The notes under the pieces were generated by a model. The model did no database searches, had not been told where the DNA came from, and saw nothing but the letters and a program-made list of their open reading frames with translations. From positions 1-16,871 of the forward strand of contig CAKSCN010000036.1 in NCBI GenBank assembly GCA_934444485.1: a stretch of DNA of 16,871 nt, written 5' to 3'. How positions within the stretch are numbered: the stretch's first letter is position 1; each line of letters opens with the position of its first letter. This DNA comes from an uncultured Eubacteriales bacterium (GTDB lineage Bacteria > Bacillota > Clostridia > Oscillospirales > CAG-382). Positions 1 to 7,267 of the stretch are shown here, piece after piece. A program made the position numbers and the translations under genes.

Positions 1-1
1 C

Positions 2-283
2 CTCGACCGCTTCCGTGAGAGCAGTCTTGTAAAGGGGACGTTCTACGGCATCAGACCTGCCTCGGCGGCACTCATCACGGCGGCAATACTCGACGTTTTC
101 GTCACGGCGGTCTGCGGAGTCGATTTGAGCAAACTCCTCTCGGGAAATCTCACCGGTTTCTCGATTGACCCTGTGAGTATCGCCGTGTTTGCGGTATTCG
201 TTCCGCTTGCGGCAAAATTTAAGAAAATACACCCCCTTGTTTTCATTGCGGCAGGCGCCGTTATAGGGGTGTTGGCATATTAG
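2..283 (+). CDS. Chromate transporter family (CHR/ChrA-like) protein, C-terminal part
   Basis: This reading frame is open from the left edge to a TAG stop, so only about 93 C-terminal residues are seen. The segment contains an FYGIRPASAALI stretch, which matches the conserved G-[LI]-RPA motif of ChrA-type transporters. It is followed by alternating hydrophobic segments and ends in a membrane-embedded tail (HPLVFIAAGAVIGVLAY). Short-chain CHR proteins of Firmicutes usually occur as pairs and export chromate or a related anion; the partner would lie outside the window. The true substrate here is unknown. The next gene starts 48 bp downstream behind a 16-bp palindrome, so read-through into it is possible. 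The family call is fairly secure; the function is inferred from the family. Confidence 0.75.
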   Translation, partial: LDRFRESSLVKGTFYGIRPASAALITAAILDVFVTAVCGVDLSKLLSGNLTGFSIDPVSIAVFAVFVPLAAKFKKIHPLVFIAAGAVIGVLAY

Positions 284-300
284 TCTATTGCAATAGACCT
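282..300. promoter_or_regulatory. Palindrome GTCTATTGCAATAGAC between chrA-like gene and apgM-like gene
   Basis: Positions 283-298 form a perfect 16-bp palindrome that overlaps the last base of the upstream stop codon. On the minus strand it reads GGTCTA-6-TAGACT. Related GGTCTA/TA(G/A)ACC dyads occur in front of the next two genes. No T-run follows, so it looks more like a protein-binding operator than an intrinsic terminator. The cognate regulator is unknown. Confidence 0.45.
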
Positions 301-331
301 AAAACCGTATTTGAAGAAAGGAATGGTAAAT

Positions 332-1561
332 ATGAAGTACATAGTTGTCATTGGCGACGGCATGGCGGACTACCCGGTCGAAGCTCTCGGAGGAAAGACG
401 CCTCTCATGGCGGCGAAAAAGCCCAACATGGACAGAATGGCGGCGAACGGCAAGGTGGGACTTGTCAACAACGTACCGCAGGACATGGTTCCCGAAAGCG
501 ACACCGCAAACCTTGCCGTACTCGGCTACAGTCCCAAGAAGTACTCCAAGGGACGCTCCCCCCTCGAGGCAGTCAGCATGGGAATCGACATGACTCCGAC
601 CGAAACCGCTTACAGGTGCAACACGGTCGCTCTTTCCGACGGCGACGTTTACGAGGATCTCGTCATTCTCGACCACGGTGCGGACGAAATACCGACCGAG
701 GAATCGGCGCAGCTCATACGTGCGGTGGACGAAGCTCTCGGCACAGAGGCAAGAAAGTTCTATCCCGGCGTAAGCTACCGTCACTGCCTCATCTGGGACA
801 ACGCTCCGGAGGTTCTCGACTTCACTCGTCCGCACGACATTCTCGGCAAAAGAATCGGAGAATATCTGCCGCAGGGCAAGGTCGGAAAACCGTATCTCGA
901 CATAATGAAAAAGAGCTGGGAGATAATGAAAGATCACCCCGTCAACAAATCACGCCGCGAAAGAGGACTTCTTCCGGCAAACTCGCTCTGGATCTGGGGA
1001 CCGGGAAAGAAGCCGCAGCTGCCGTCGTTCAAGGAGAAGTACGGACTCGATGCAACGGTTATTTCTGCGGTGGATCTCATCAAGGGAATAGGTCTCTGCG
1101 CAGGCATGAAGGTTCCCGACATCGAGGGTGCGACCGGCAACATCAACACCAACTTCGACGGCAAGGCTAAGGCGGCGGTCGATGCTTTGAGGGGCGGCGA
1201 CGACCTCGTTTACGTCCACATCGAAGCTCCCGACGAATGCGGTCACAGAGCCGAGCTTGAAAACAAGATAAAATCCATAGAGCTTATCGACGAAAAGATT
1301 ATCGGTTACATCGAGAACGAGATGAAGAAGGACGGCGAGGACTACCGTTTCCTCATTCTCCCCGACCATCCCACTCCCCTTGTGCGCCGCACTCACACGC
1401 TTGACGCCGTGCCGTACATCATCTTCGACAGCAAAGAAAACCTCGGAGGCAATGTCGGCTGTTATGACGAAACCTTCGGCGGCAAGGACGGCATGAAGGT
1501 CGGTAAATACTTCCCCGACGGATGCGATATAATGGCGTATTTCATCGGAGATCTCAAGTAA
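332..1561 (+). CDS. ApgM-type cofactor-independent phosphoglycerate mutase / proposed homoserine kinase
   Basis: A 409-aa member of the alkaline phosphatase superfamily, ApgM branch. The start ATG at 332 has GAAAGGA 9 nt upstream; a TTG 21 nt earlier is rejected because it precedes that ribosome binding site. Visible motifs are VVIGDGMAD at the N-terminus (metal Asp9), PESDTANLAVLGY (candidate nucleophile Ser56), EAPDECGH (Asp301, His305), LPDHPTP (Asp345, His346) and RTHT (His355), which together give the two-metal site. Known members interconvert 2- and 3-phosphoglycerate. A closely related branch, common in bacteria lacking classical ThrB, has been proposed to be a homoserine kinase. The sequence alone does not separate the two roles, and no threonine genes are visible in the window. 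It lies 42 bp before the first hydrolase gene and is probably co-transcribed with it. Confidence 0.85.
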   Translation: MKYIVVIGDGMADYPVEALGGKTPLMAAKKPNMDRMAANGKVGLVNNVPQDMVPESDTANLAVLGYSPKKYSKGRSPLEAVSMGIDMTPTETAYRCNTVALSDGDVYEDLVILDHGADEIPTEESAQLIRAVDEALGTEARKFYPGVSYRHCLIWDNAPEVLDFTRPHDILGKRIGEYLPQGKVGKPYLDIMKKSWEIMKDHPVNKSRRERGLLPANSLWIWGPGKKPQLPSFKEKYGLDATVISAVDLIKGIGLCAGMKVPDIEGATGNINTNFDGKAKAAVDALRGGDDLVYVHIEAPDECGHRAELENKIKSIELIDEKIIGYIENEMKKDGEDYRFLILPDHPTPLVRRTHTLDAVPYIIFDSKENLGGNVGCYDETFGGKDGMKVGKYFPDGCDIMAYFIGDLK

Positions 1562-1569
1562 AATCACGT

Positions 1570-1589
1570 TTGGTTTAATTCAATAGACC
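1570..1589. promoter_or_regulatory. GGTCTA/TAAACC dyad upstream of first hydrolase gene
   Basis: The minus strand reads GGTCTATTGAATTAAACCAA. It matches the element at 2452-2471 at 17 of 20 positions, in opposite orientation. The half-sites GGTCTA and TAAACC form an imperfect dyad with a 6-bp spacer. The element directly abuts the ribosome binding site of the following gene. It is a candidate operator or RNA processing element; its function is inferred only from recurrence. Confidence 0.4.
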
Positions 1590-1603
1590 GAAAGGAGAAA
1601 AAC

Positions 1604-2449
1604 ATGCTTACTGAAAGAATAAATCTCATCGAGGGCAGAAACGACGCCTACATCGACGTCTACGCAAGGGGTCAGTTTGCGGGAATAAAGAGACCGGCGA
1701 TGCTCGTAATCCCCGGCGGCGGCTACCGCTGTGTGTGCAGTGACCGTGAGGGCGAGCCGATAGCGATGCTTTACCTTGCCGAGGGCTACAACTGCTTCGT
1801 GCTTCACTATCCCTGCTTCCCGAACTGTGTCTCCGAGGGCGGCGAGTCGCTTCCCCTCATTGCGGCGTCGAGAGCGGTTGCGCACATAAAGAAGAATGCG
1901 GAAAAGTACTTCATCGATCCCGAACGCATTGCGGCGATAGGCTTCTCGGCAGGCGGTCATCTTACGGCAAGCCTTGCGACGATGTGGAACGACGAAAAAA
2001 TACAGGCGGAGGCAGGAGTCACGGGTGATGAAAACCGCATTGCGGCGGCAATTCTTTCGTATGCCGTCATCTCGTCCGATCCGTCCATTGCGCACAAAGG
2101 CTCGTTCATAAGCCTCCTCACGACCGACGACAGCGAACCCGACGCCGAAAAAGCGGAGCGTTACTCGCTCGAGTACCGTGTTTCCGACAAAACGCCGCCC
2201 TGCTTCATCTGGCACACCTCCGGCGACACGGGCGTTCCCGTCGAGAACTCGATAGTGTTCGCAAAGGCTCTGTCCGAGGCGAAGGTGCCGTTCGAGCTTC
2301 ACATCTACCCGAGAGGCTGGCACGGCTTTGCAAGCTGCAAGTCCGACGAGTTCGACAAGCCGAGAGACAGCAGCATAAAGCACGCCGAGGCTTGGGTCGA
2401 GGCATCCGTAAAGTGGCTCGGAGAAATCTGCGGCTTTGACAAGAATTGA
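1604..2449 (+). CDS. Alpha/beta hydrolase (BD-FAE/Aes-like esterase), copy 1
   Basis: A 281-aa protein with a strong GAAAGGAG ribosome binding site before ATG 1604. It has the hallmarks of the carboxylesterase/acetyl-esterase branch of alpha/beta hydrolases: the oxyanion-hole motif PGGGY (residues 37-41), the nucleophile elbow GFSAGGH (Ser115), an acid in HTSGDTGVPV (Asp208) and a catalytic His in GWHGF (His240). There is no signal peptide or membrane segment, so it is predicted to be cytoplasmic. Related clostridial enzymes often deacetylate oligosaccharides from xylan or other plant polymers after uptake. The substrate here is unknown. It is followed 88 bp later by a clear paralogue of the same length and domain plan, which points to a tandem duplication. 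Confidence 0.85.
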   Translation: MLTERINLIEGRNDAYIDVYARGQFAGIKRPAMLVIPGGGYRCVCSDREGEPIAMLYLAEGYNCFVLHYPCFPNCVSEGGESLPLIAASRAVAHIKKNAEKYFIDPERIAAIGFSAGGHLTASLATMWNDEKIQAEAGVTGDENRIAAAILSYAVISSDPSIAHKGSFISLLTTDDSEPDAEKAERYSLEYRVSDKTPPCFIWHTSGDTGVPVENSIVFAKALSEAKVPFELHIYPRGWHGFASCKSDEFDKPRDSSIKHAEAWVEASVKWLGEICGFDKN

Positions 2450-2451
2450 TG

Positions 2452-2510
2452 GGTCTATAGTGTTAAACCAAGCTTCAGGCAAAGGTCAGGGTCTATGCAA
2501 TAATCAGACC
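2452..2510. promoter_or_regulatory. Two GGTCT...AGACC-type dyads before second hydrolase gene
   Basis: The gap between the hydrolase genes holds GGTCTATAGTGTTAAACCAA (2452-2471). This is the same element as at 1570-1589 but inverted. A second dyad has arms GGTCT (2490-2494) and AGACC (2506-2510) with an 11-bp spacer. Neither is followed by a T-run. They may be operator sites for one regulator that acts on all three genes. Confidence 0.4.
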
Positions 2511-2537
2511 AATACATTACTGAAAGGAATACACACG

Positions 2538-3362
2538 ATGATTTGCGAGAGAATCTATCTTTACGACGACAACGACAAAGTATATCTCGACACATATATT
2601 CCGCACACCGAAAGCGGCGTTCGGCGAAAGGTTATGCTTGTTCTCCCGGGCGGCGGCTACTGCCAATGCTGGTGGGGCGAGGGCGAACCGGTTGCACGGC
2701 AGTTTATGACCTCGAATTACTGCACTTTCGTCCTCAATTATTCCACGATACACAACATTTTCCGTCCGAGCGGTGTTCCGGCTCCCCTTATCGATGCCTC
2801 GAAGGCGGTTGCTTACATCAAGAGAAACGCAGACAAGTATCTTATCGATCCCGACAGAATCGCTGTGGTCGGCTTCTCGGCAGGCGGTCATCTCGCGGCG
2901 ACTCTCGGCACAATGTGGCACTGCGACTTCGTCGAAAAGGAAGCGGAAATTGCGCACGGTGAGAACAGAGTTGCGGCTATGATACTCGGCTATCCCGTGA
3001 TTTCCTCCGATCCGAGGATCGCTCATACGGGTTCTTTCAAGGCGCTGCTCACCGACGGCAAGTGTGAGCCTAACGAAAAGGATCTCGCATTTTACTCAGC
3101 CGAAAAGCAGGTTTCGGACAAGACCGTTCCGGCGTTTATCTGGCACACGGCGACCGACAATGGGGTGAGCGTGCAGAACTCCCTCGTCATGGCGGAGGCT
3201 CTCTCGAAGAACAAGATTCCGTTCGAGCTGCACATATTCCCCGAAGGTCCTCACGGCAGGTCGATTGCGACACGGGACATTTTCCCCGACGACGGTGATT
3301 ATCTCGAACACATTGCCGAGTGGGTTGAGCTTGCGAAAAAGTGGCTTGATACGGTAATGTGA
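2538..3362 (+). CDS. Alpha/beta hydrolase (BD-FAE/Aes-like esterase), copy 2
   Basis: A 274-aa paralogue of the preceding hydrolase. ATG 2538 is chosen because GAAAGGA lies about 10 nt upstream and the N-terminus (MICERIYLYD) then aligns with MLTERINLIE of copy 1. A longer frame from TTG 2436 would overlap the upstream gene. The triad is intact: GFSAGGH (Ser114), HTATDNGV (Asp207) and EGPHG (His239), with oxyanion motif PGGGY at 38-42. It shares long blocks with copy 1, for example ISSDP-IAH-GSF and the VSDKT-P segment, but differs around residues 43-80, the lid/substrate-entry region. That suggests divergence in specificity after duplication. It has no signal peptide. No convincing terminator follows; the next gene has its own promoter. 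Confidence 0.85.
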   Translation: MICERIYLYDDNDKVYLDTYIPHTESGVRRKVMLVLPGGGYCQCWWGEGEPVARQFMTSNYCTFVLNYSTIHNIFRPSGVPAPLIDASKAVAYIKRNADKYLIDPDRIAVVGFSAGGHLAATLGTMWHCDFVEKEAEIAHGENRVAAMILGYPVISSDPRIAHTGSFKALLTDGKCEPNEKDLAFYSAEKQVSDKTVPAFIWHTATDNGVSVQNSLVMAEALSKNKIPFELHIFPEGPHGRSIATRDIFPDDGDYLEHIAEWVELAKKWLDTVM

Positions 3363-3421
3363 GACGTTTCGCAGCTATATGTTTTTTAACTGAAAAGTGA
3401 CAAAAAACAGTCAAAATCTCC

Positions 3422-3450
3422 TTGACATTTTGTACCCTATGTGTTATAAT
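3422..3450 (+). promoter_or_regulatory. Consensus sigma-A promoter for the Gfo/Idh/MocA gene
   Basis: Perfect -35 TTGACA (3422-3427) and -10 TATAAT (3445-3450) are separated by 17 bp. The predicted start is near 3457, giving a 5' leader of about 75 nt before ATG 3532. Both hexamers and the spacer are at consensus, so strong basal expression is expected. Confidence 0.85.
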
Positions 3451-3531
3451 GCGGTCAGTGGAGCGGTATAATGCCGCTTGCGCACTAAATTTTCGTTTAC
3501 CTCAAAACGACAGAAAGGCAGGTATCTTGCT

Positions 3532-4695
3532 ATGGCAGATATACTTGACGCATACAAGGAAGGCAGCATCGAAGAAAAAAAGGCTGCCGGTGCAAAGAAG
3601 AAGCTCAGAATAGGCTTCATCGGAACGGGCGGAATTGCTCACTCCCACATAAAGGCGTACCTCAAGCAGGATGACGTTGAGCTTGTCGCAGGCTGCGACC
3701 TCATCCCCGGCAAGGCTGACAAATTCTTCGCTCAGTACGGCATCACGAATGCCAAGACCTTCACAGACTATCACGAAATGCTCGATACGGTTGAGCTTGA
3801 CGCAGTTTCCGTCTGCACCTACAACAGAACCCATGCCGAGTGTACGATTGCGGCTCTCGAACACGGACTTCCCGTACTTCTCGAAAAGCCGATGTGCGTA
3901 ACCCTCGACGAGGCTGTTGCGATAAGAAAGGCAGAGAAGAAGGCGGGCAAGATAGTTTCCGTAGGCTTCCAGCCGAGATTCGACGCAAACATGAAGATGA
4001 TAAAGAAGATAGTAGACTCGGGCGAACTCGGCAAGATCTACTACATTCAGACCGGCGGCGGACGTCGTCACGGCATCCCGGTAGGCTGGACCGACACCTT
4101 CATTCAGGATTCGACCGCAGGTCTCGGCGCACTTGCCGACATCGGCTGTTACTCTCTTGATATGTGTCTTAATGCCATCGGCTACCCCAAGCCTCTCACC
4201 GTTTCCGGCATCAAGACCGGCTTCTTCGGAAAGATGCCCTCCTCCTACCCCAACAACGGCGAAAAGTTTGCGAAGCTCTTCAGCGTTGACGACTGGGCGG
4301 CGGCTTACATAAGACTTGAGGGCGGCGTAACCCTCGACTTCAGAATTTCGTGGTATATGCACCTTGACACTCCCGGCGACACCATAATCATGGGTACGAA
4401 GGGCTCTCTCAGAATTCCCTCGACCGACTGCTGGAACGGTTCCGTCGGCGGTGCAATGACCGTTTACAAGGACGTCTGCGGCGAACCCACACAGTACACC
4501 GTACCTCTTCTCAAGAACCCCGAGGGTACGACAAACGTTGACAGAAAGATACGTTACTTCCTCGACGCCGTAATCAACGGCACGGAAGCTCCCATACCGA
4601 CAAGTCAGATCATCATCAACCAGGCTATTATCGACGGTATCGTGAAGTCCTCCGACGCAGGTCACGAGGTTGAGATTAACATTCCCGAAATCTGA
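3532..4695 (+). CDS. Gfo/Idh/MocA family NAD(P)-dependent oxidoreductase
   Basis: A 387-aa protein. The start at ATG 3532 (MADILDAYKE) is preceded by AGAAAGG and AGG; an upstream TTG at 3478 lacks a ribosome binding site. An N-terminal 24-residue lysine-rich extension precedes the Rossmann fold, LRIGFIGTGGIA (residues 25-36), with Asp56 at the end of strand 2, which favours NAD(H). EKP (118-120) carries the family's conserved Lys119. The active-site helix reads GLGALADIGCYSLD (197-210), with Tyr207 where many members have His; glucose-fructose oxidoreductase and dihydrodiol/xylose dehydrogenase relatives also have Tyr. Members oxidise or reduce sugars, inositols and related polyols; the substrate cannot be told from sequence. 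The gene is monocistronic, bounded by its own promoter and terminator. Confidence 0.9.
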   Translation: MADILDAYKEGSIEEKKAAGAKKKLRIGFIGTGGIAHSHIKAYLKQDDVELVAGCDLIPGKADKFFAQYGITNAKTFTDYHEMLDTVELDAVSVCTYNRTHAECTIAALEHGLPVLLEKPMCVTLDEAVAIRKAEKKAGKIVSVGFQPRFDANMKMIKKIVDSGELGKIYYIQTGGGRRHGIPVGWTDTFIQDSTAGLGALADIGCYSLDMCLNAIGYPKPLTVSGIKTGFFGKMPSSYPNNGEKFAKLFSVDDWAAAYIRLEGGVTLDFRISWYMHLDTPGDTIIMGTKGSLRIPSTDCWNGSVGGAMTVYKDVCGEPTQYTVPLLKNPEGTTNVDRKIRYFLDAVINGTEAPIPTSQIIINQAIIDGIVKSSDAGHEVEINIPEI

Positions 4696-4716
4696 TAGGA
4701 CGAATAAAAAACGAAG

Positions 4717-4749
4717 CCTCGGAGTCGAAAAAGCTCCGAGGTATTTTTT
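4717..4749 (+). terminator. Intrinsic terminator of the Gfo/Idh/MocA gene
   Basis: An 8-bp perfect stem CCTCGGAG (4717-4724) / CTCCGAGG (4734-4741) with a 9-nt loop is followed by TATTTTTT. It starts about 20 bp after the stop codon. Confidence 0.85.
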
Positions 4750-4752
4750 GCG

Positions 4753-4788
4753 CAAAAAGACAACCCCGAAGCAAAAACTCCGAGGTTG
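4753..4788 (-). terminator. Intrinsic terminator of the aconitase-family gene
   Basis: Read on the minus strand, an 11-bp stem (two wobble pairs) runs from 4788 to 4778 and 4771 to 4761 around a 6-nt loop TTTTTG. It is followed by TCTTTTTG. It lies 20 bp past the aconitase-family stop codon, back to back with the plus-strand terminator. Confidence 0.8.
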
Positions 4789-4807
4789 ATTTTACTTTAA
4801 AGCAGAG

Positions 4808-7060
4808 TTACTTTGCGTAGTAGTTGATAAGACAGCCGTCGAGGATTATCTGTCTCTCGTCGCTCGTAAGCTCCGACGGGAGGGAGAGCGTTATCTCATG
4901 CACCTTGCCGTCAAAGACATAATATGCCGCAGCTTTCACTTCACCGCTCTTAACCGCCTCACGGATATTCGGCACGAACACGTATGCTCCGACCGAAAGC
5001 TCCTTCACGCCGCCGTACATAAACGGAAGCATACCCCAGTTTATAACATTGCTTCTGTAACGCTTGGTTGCGTAGTCGCAGGCGATGTTGGCAATGCCGC
5101 CGAGTACTCTCTGACACGACGCCGCCTGTTCTCTTGCCGAGCCGTCTCCGGGCTTTACGGCGCAAACTGCGCTTCCGAGTTCGATATCGGCGTCGTTTCC
5201 GGTGTACTTACCGACGAGAAGCGAGAGAACCGCTTTCACCTCGTCGGAAAGTCTGCCGTCGTTTCGTCTTGCCGCCTCTTCGGCGCGCACCTCTTTCGCA
5301 CGTCCGACGTAGCCGGGGTCTTTTCTCGAGAGTGCAAACTCCGAGAGCTTTTCGGGATTCGAGCGGTAGGACGAGGTCTCACCCGAGGGAATAAGCTCGT
5401 CGGTGGTGGTAACGTCGTCGGTGATTACGGACGCTATCTTTATAAGCACGTTATCGGCAAGCGGTATCTGCTTCGGCCAGTCGGTGATGTTGGGTCCGAA
5501 ATGAAGCTCCGCACCCTTTTCGACGCCGCCGCTGTAGACACGCTTATCGTATATGCTCTTGTCGAAGTGATAGGGATAAACCGCAGTCAGAGCCTTGCCG
5601 CCGGCGAGAGTTTCCGCACTTGTGAGTACGCCGCCGTTCGCCGCAGTCGCCGCAATTGAGCGTGCGTCCATGAGAGCAACCGACGCAATCTGACCGCCCG
5701 ACGGCTTTGAACCCTCACGGTTGGGGAAGTTTCGGGTCGAATGTCTTATCGAGAAGCCGTTGTTGCACGGAACGTCACCCGCACCGAAGCAGGGGCCGCA
5801 GAAAGCGGTTCTTATTATCGCACCTGCGTCTGCAAGCTTTTCTATCGCACCGTTTCTGACAAGCTCCATGTACACGGGCTGGCTTGCCGGGTAGACTGAA
5901 AGACCGAACTCGCCGCAGCCGGTACTCTTTCCGGAGAGTATATCCGCCGCCGCACACAGGTTCTCGAAGCCGCCGCCGGCACATCCGGCAATAACGCCTT
6001 GGTCAACGTAAAGTCTGCCGTTTCTTATCTTGTCACGGAGAGTGAGCTTAACGCCGCTTCCCTCGAGGCTCTTTTCGGCGTTCTTCTCGACCTCTGCGAG
6101 TATATCCTCCGCATTTTCGACAACCTCGTCAATCGTATAAACGTTGCTGGGATGGAAAGGCATTGCTATCATCGGCTTAACCGCACCGAGGTCAACCTCA
6201 ACGCAGCGTGAGTATACCGCACCGTCAGACGGAACAAGGCGTGAGTAGTCGCCCTCTCTGCCGTGGAGTGTGAGGAACTCGTGCGTTTTTTCGTCTGTCA
6301 TCCAAATCGAGGAAAGGCAGGTTGTTTCGGTCGTCATGACATCGACGCCTATTCGGAAGTCCATGGAGAGGTTCGCAATGCCGTCGCCGACAAATTCAAG
6401 CACGGCGTTCTTGACAAAGCCGTTTGCGAAAACCGCACCTATTATCGCAAGAGCGACGTCCTGAGGACCTACGCCGAGGGTGGGGTTGCCTGTAAGATGA
6501 ACGGCAACGACGTCGGGGGAATTTATGTCGTAGGTTCTGCCGAGAAGCTGTTTTACAAGCTCCGGACCGCCCTCGCCTATCGCCATTGTGCCTATTGCGC
6601 CGTAACGGGTGTGGCTGTCAGAGCCGAGAATCATCTTTCCGCAGCCGGCGAACATCTCTCTCATGTACTGGTGAATAACCGCAATATGTGCAGGGACGAA
6701 GGTGCCGCCGTACTTCTTTGCAGCCGAGAGTCCGAACACGTGGTCGTCCTCGTTTATCGTGCCGCCGACGGCGCAGAGGCTGTTGTGGCAGTTGGTGAGG
6801 ACGTAGGGCATGGGGAACTTTTCGAGTCCCGAGGCACGTGCCGTCTGAATTATGCCGACGTAGGTTATGTCATGGGACGCCATGGCGTTGAACTTTATTT
6901 TAAGCTTGCCGGGGTCGCCGGAGGTGTTGTGAGAGGCGAGTATCGAATGCGCAAGCGTGCCGTGAGTCACGGAGTCCGCAGGTGCGGTCTTTACGGTATT
7001 CGATACGGCGTCGTACACAACCGGAGAATCGACAAGGCGTATACCTCTTATTTCTTTCAT
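4808..7060 (-). CDS. Aconitase-family hydratase (750 aa)
   Basis: A 750-aa member of the aconitase superfamily. ATG 7060 has AAAGGA about 8 nt upstream on the minus strand. It has the expected order of an N-terminal catalytic region, GSDSH (146-150), candidate [4Fe-4S] ligands Cys360 (IAGCAGG) and Cys421/Cys424 (FCGPCFGAG), then NFPNREG (444-450), and a C-terminal swivel domain containing VINWGMLPF. The first Cys motif (GCAGGG) differs from the GSCTN of canonical aconitases. Length and motif style resemble the YbhJ-like hydratase branch (about 750 aa) more than AcnA (about 890), AcnB or LeuC. Canonical aconitases isomerise citrate and isocitrate; the reaction of this branch is not certain. 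No other TCA-cycle genes are adjacent. It is monocistronic with its own terminator. Confidence 0.85.
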   Translation of the reverse strand: MKEIRGIRLVDSPVVYDAVSNTVKTAPADSVTHGTLAHSILASHNTSGDPGKLKIKFNAMASHDITYVGIIQTARASGLEKFPMPYVLTNCHNSLCAVGGTINEDDHVFGLSAAKKYGGTFVPAHIAVIHQYMREMFAGCGKMILGSDSHTRYGAIGTMAIGEGGPELVKQLLGRTYDINSPDVVAVHLTGNPTLGVGPQDVALAIIGAVFANGFVKNAVLEFVGDGIANLSMDFRIGVDVMTTETTCLSSIWMTDEKTHEFLTLHGREGDYSRLVPSDGAVYSRCVEVDLGAVKPMIAMPFHPSNVYTIDEVVENAEDILAEVEKNAEKSLEGSGVKLTLRDKIRNGRLYVDQGVIAGCAGGGFENLCAAADILSGKSTGCGEFGLSVYPASQPVYMELVRNGAIEKLADAGAIIRTAFCGPCFGAGDVPCNNGFSIRHSTRNFPNREGSKPSGGQIASVALMDARSIAATAANGGVLTSAETLAGGKALTAVYPYHFDKSIYDKRVYSGGVEKGAELHFGPNITDWPKQIPLADNVLIKIASVITDDVTTTDELIPSGETSSYRSNPEKLSEFALSRKDPGYVGRAKEVRAEEAARRNDGRLSDEVKAVLSLLVGKYTGNDADIELGSAVCAVKPGDGSAREQAASCQRVLGGIANIACDYATKRYRSNVINWGMLPFMYGGVKELSVGAYVFVPNIREAVKSGEVKAAAYYVFDGKVHEITLSLPSELTSDERQIILDGCLINYYAK

Positions 7061-7267
7061 GATATCAGTCCTTTCGGATTATTTACGTACCTTTTATATT
7101 ATCATATCACGGCGGTTTTTTAAAGAGGTTTTTTGTTAATATTGAGCTGTCGGCGGTAAGTCACGTGCAAAATTTCGTAAATTTTAAGACTTTGACAAAC
7201 ATATCTTAACCCAATCAGTGCCGTAATGTGGTAAAATAGGAGAAATGAAAGGACGTGTGAAACTGAC

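Noticed and set aside
2436..2537. Longer N-terminus for the second hydrolase from TTG 2436
   Set aside because: It would overlap the upstream gene, lacks a ribosome binding site and encodes the operator-like repeats; ATG 2538 aligns with the paralogue.
3363..3421. Terminator after the second hydrolase (GTTTTTT...AAAAAAC)
   Set aside because: The stem is A-T only with a long loop and no T-run follows; too weak to call.
3502..4755. Minus-strand open frame (417 codons) opposite the Gfo/Idh/MocA gene
   Set aside because: It overlaps a well-supported gene with promoter and terminator; the frame shows no domain signature and runs through the terminator hairpin.
7192..7237. Promoter for the VanY-like gene using TTGACA at 7192
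   Set aside because: The nearest good -10 (TAAAAT, 7232-7237) is 34 bp away, far outside the usual 16-18 bp spacing.
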